DNA of 64,000 nucleotides, taken from assembly GCF_009905375.1 (NCBI RefSeq), contig NW_027419839.1, positions 1 to 64,000 of the forward strand, written 5' to 3'. The notes under the pieces were generated by a model that saw only the letters and a program-made list of their open reading frames with translations, was not told the origin of the DNA and did not search any database. Origin of the DNA: Apium graveolens. Taxonomy: Eukaryota > Streptophyta > Magnoliopsida > Apiales > Apiaceae. The translations under genes were made by a program, and so were the position numbers. Positions 63,185 to 64,000 of this stretch are shown piece after piece (position 1 is the first letter of the stretch; each line of letters begins with the position of its first letter).

Positions 63185-64000
63185 TAGAGGGAGTAAAGGT
63201 ACTCTAATATGGTGAGCAGTGACTTACATGGTTGATTAGAGCCAAAATGTTGAACAAAATTAACTTGTATGAAAGTGGTATTAATAGGTGGTAAAAGGAT
63301 GTCAAATTGGATGTATATGATGTTAATGTCAATTGTTGCATATATGGTGGAAAGTGACTCTTATAGGGTGCAAAGTGACTCTAATATTGTGAGAAGTAAC
63401 TAACATGGTTAATTAGAACCAAAATGTGGACCAAAATTGATTTGTATGAATATGGCACTAAGAGGTGGTAAAGGATTTCTAATTGCATGTACATGATGTT
63501 AACATGTTAATTGTACCAATATATGATGGCAAGTGACTCTTATAAGGTGCAAAGTGACTCTAATATGGTGAGAAGTCACTTACATAATTGATTATAGCCA
63601 AAATGTGGCCCAAAATTGACTTGTACGAAAGGGGTACCAAGAGGTGGTTAAAGGATGTCTAATTGCATGTACATGATGTTAACATGTTAATTATATCAAT
63701 ATTTGGTGGCAAATGACTTTCATAGGGTGCAAAGTGACTCTAATATGGTGAAAAGTGACTAACATGGTTAATTAGAACCAAAATGTGGACCAAAATTGAC
63801 TTGTATGAATATGGCACTAAGAGGTGGTTAAAGGATGTCTAATTGCATGTACATGATGTTAACATGTTAATTGTACCAATATATGATGGCAAGTGACTCT
63901 TATAAGGTGCAAAGTGACTCTAATATGGTGAGAAGTCACTTACATGATTGAATAGAGCCAAAATGTTGCCCAAAATTGACTTGTAGGAAAGGGGTACCAA
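63185..64000. repeat. Satellite block cut by the window end (about 4.5 monomers)
   Basis: Begins a b c b c, with GATGTTAATGTCAATTG as at about 11005. It matches the start of the D block at 10868 and of A units alike. Whether it continues as an 8-mer or a 15-mer unit is outside the window. Confidence 0.93.

Noticed and set aside
1..64000. CRISPR array
   Set aside because: Direct repeats are ~179 bp and contiguous, with no short repeat/unique spacer pattern and no cas genes.
1..64000. rRNA, tRNA or telomeric repeats
   Set aside because: No conserved rRNA blocks, no tRNA cloverleaf motifs and no runs of telomere-type heptamers were found while reading the window.
1..64000. Calling the array the functional centromere
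   Set aside because: Monomer size and higher-order structure fit, but subtelomeric or interstitial heterochromatin can look the same. CENH3 binding cannot be read from sequence.

Overview
This window is one uninterrupted tandem-repeat array. It contains no gene, RNA gene or other non-repeat stretch that I can support. It is AT-rich eukaryotic satellite DNA. Monomers are about 178-180 bp, and each block of monomers is separated by one of 20 copies of a ~660 bp segment (the first copy is cut by the window start). That segment has the marks of a solo LTR of a retrotransposon: TG...CA ends, near-perfect terminal inverted repeats (TGATGTGGATC against GATCCTCATCA), a 5-bp target-site duplication (TATAG, intact in three copies), and on the minus strand a CTATAAATA box with a pyrimidine-rich 3' end. 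Nucleosome-sized monomers and a plant-style LTR suggest a plant, probably heterochromatic or (peri)centromeric DNA. Species and chromosome position cannot be told from the sequence.

Three monomer classes occur. Class a begins GGTGTAAAGGTACTC and carries GTCAATTGTTGCATATATGG. Class b carries ACTAACATGGTTAATTAGAACC and CATGTACATG. Class c carries AGTCACTTACAT, a GGTACC site and CATTTACGTG. They mostly run a-b-c, a ~537 bp trimer. They are built into LTR-punctuated higher-order units of four sizes: 15 monomers (~3.35 kb, 'A', order a b c b c a b c c' a b c a b c, where c' is an a/c chimera); 8 monomers (~2.07 kb, 'B', and a separately derived 8-mer 'D'); 24 monomers (~4.9 kb, 'C'); and one 12-mer (~2.8 kb). 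Left to right the units are A, B, C, D, A x6, B, C, A x3, 12-mer, A, B, C, then a partial unit. The B+C pair (~7.0 kb) occurs three times, at 3.2-10.2, 32.4-39.3 and 55.5-62.5 kb. The first and third copies are almost identical at an offset of 52,314-52,317 bp.

The inferred order of events is: a satellite already built of a/b/c trimers; insertion of one LTR element at a TATAG monomer junction; reduction to a solo LTR; then amplification of satellite plus LTR together. Unequal exchanges then produced the 8-, 12- and 24-mer variants, and several exchange points can be placed to within ~50-120 bp from monomer-specific bases. Single-base indel noise is concentrated at about 16.8-28.6, 32.2-33.4, 36.8-38.1 and 39.6-41.7 kb. 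It looks like long-read consensus error and limits base-level conclusions there.

The main item worth following is that every higher-order unit carries an LTR promoter-like segment pointed into the satellite on the minus strand, which could drive satellite transcription. No open reading frame here looks protein-coding. All are under 85 codons, lie in satellite or LTR sequence, and are broken in sister units.
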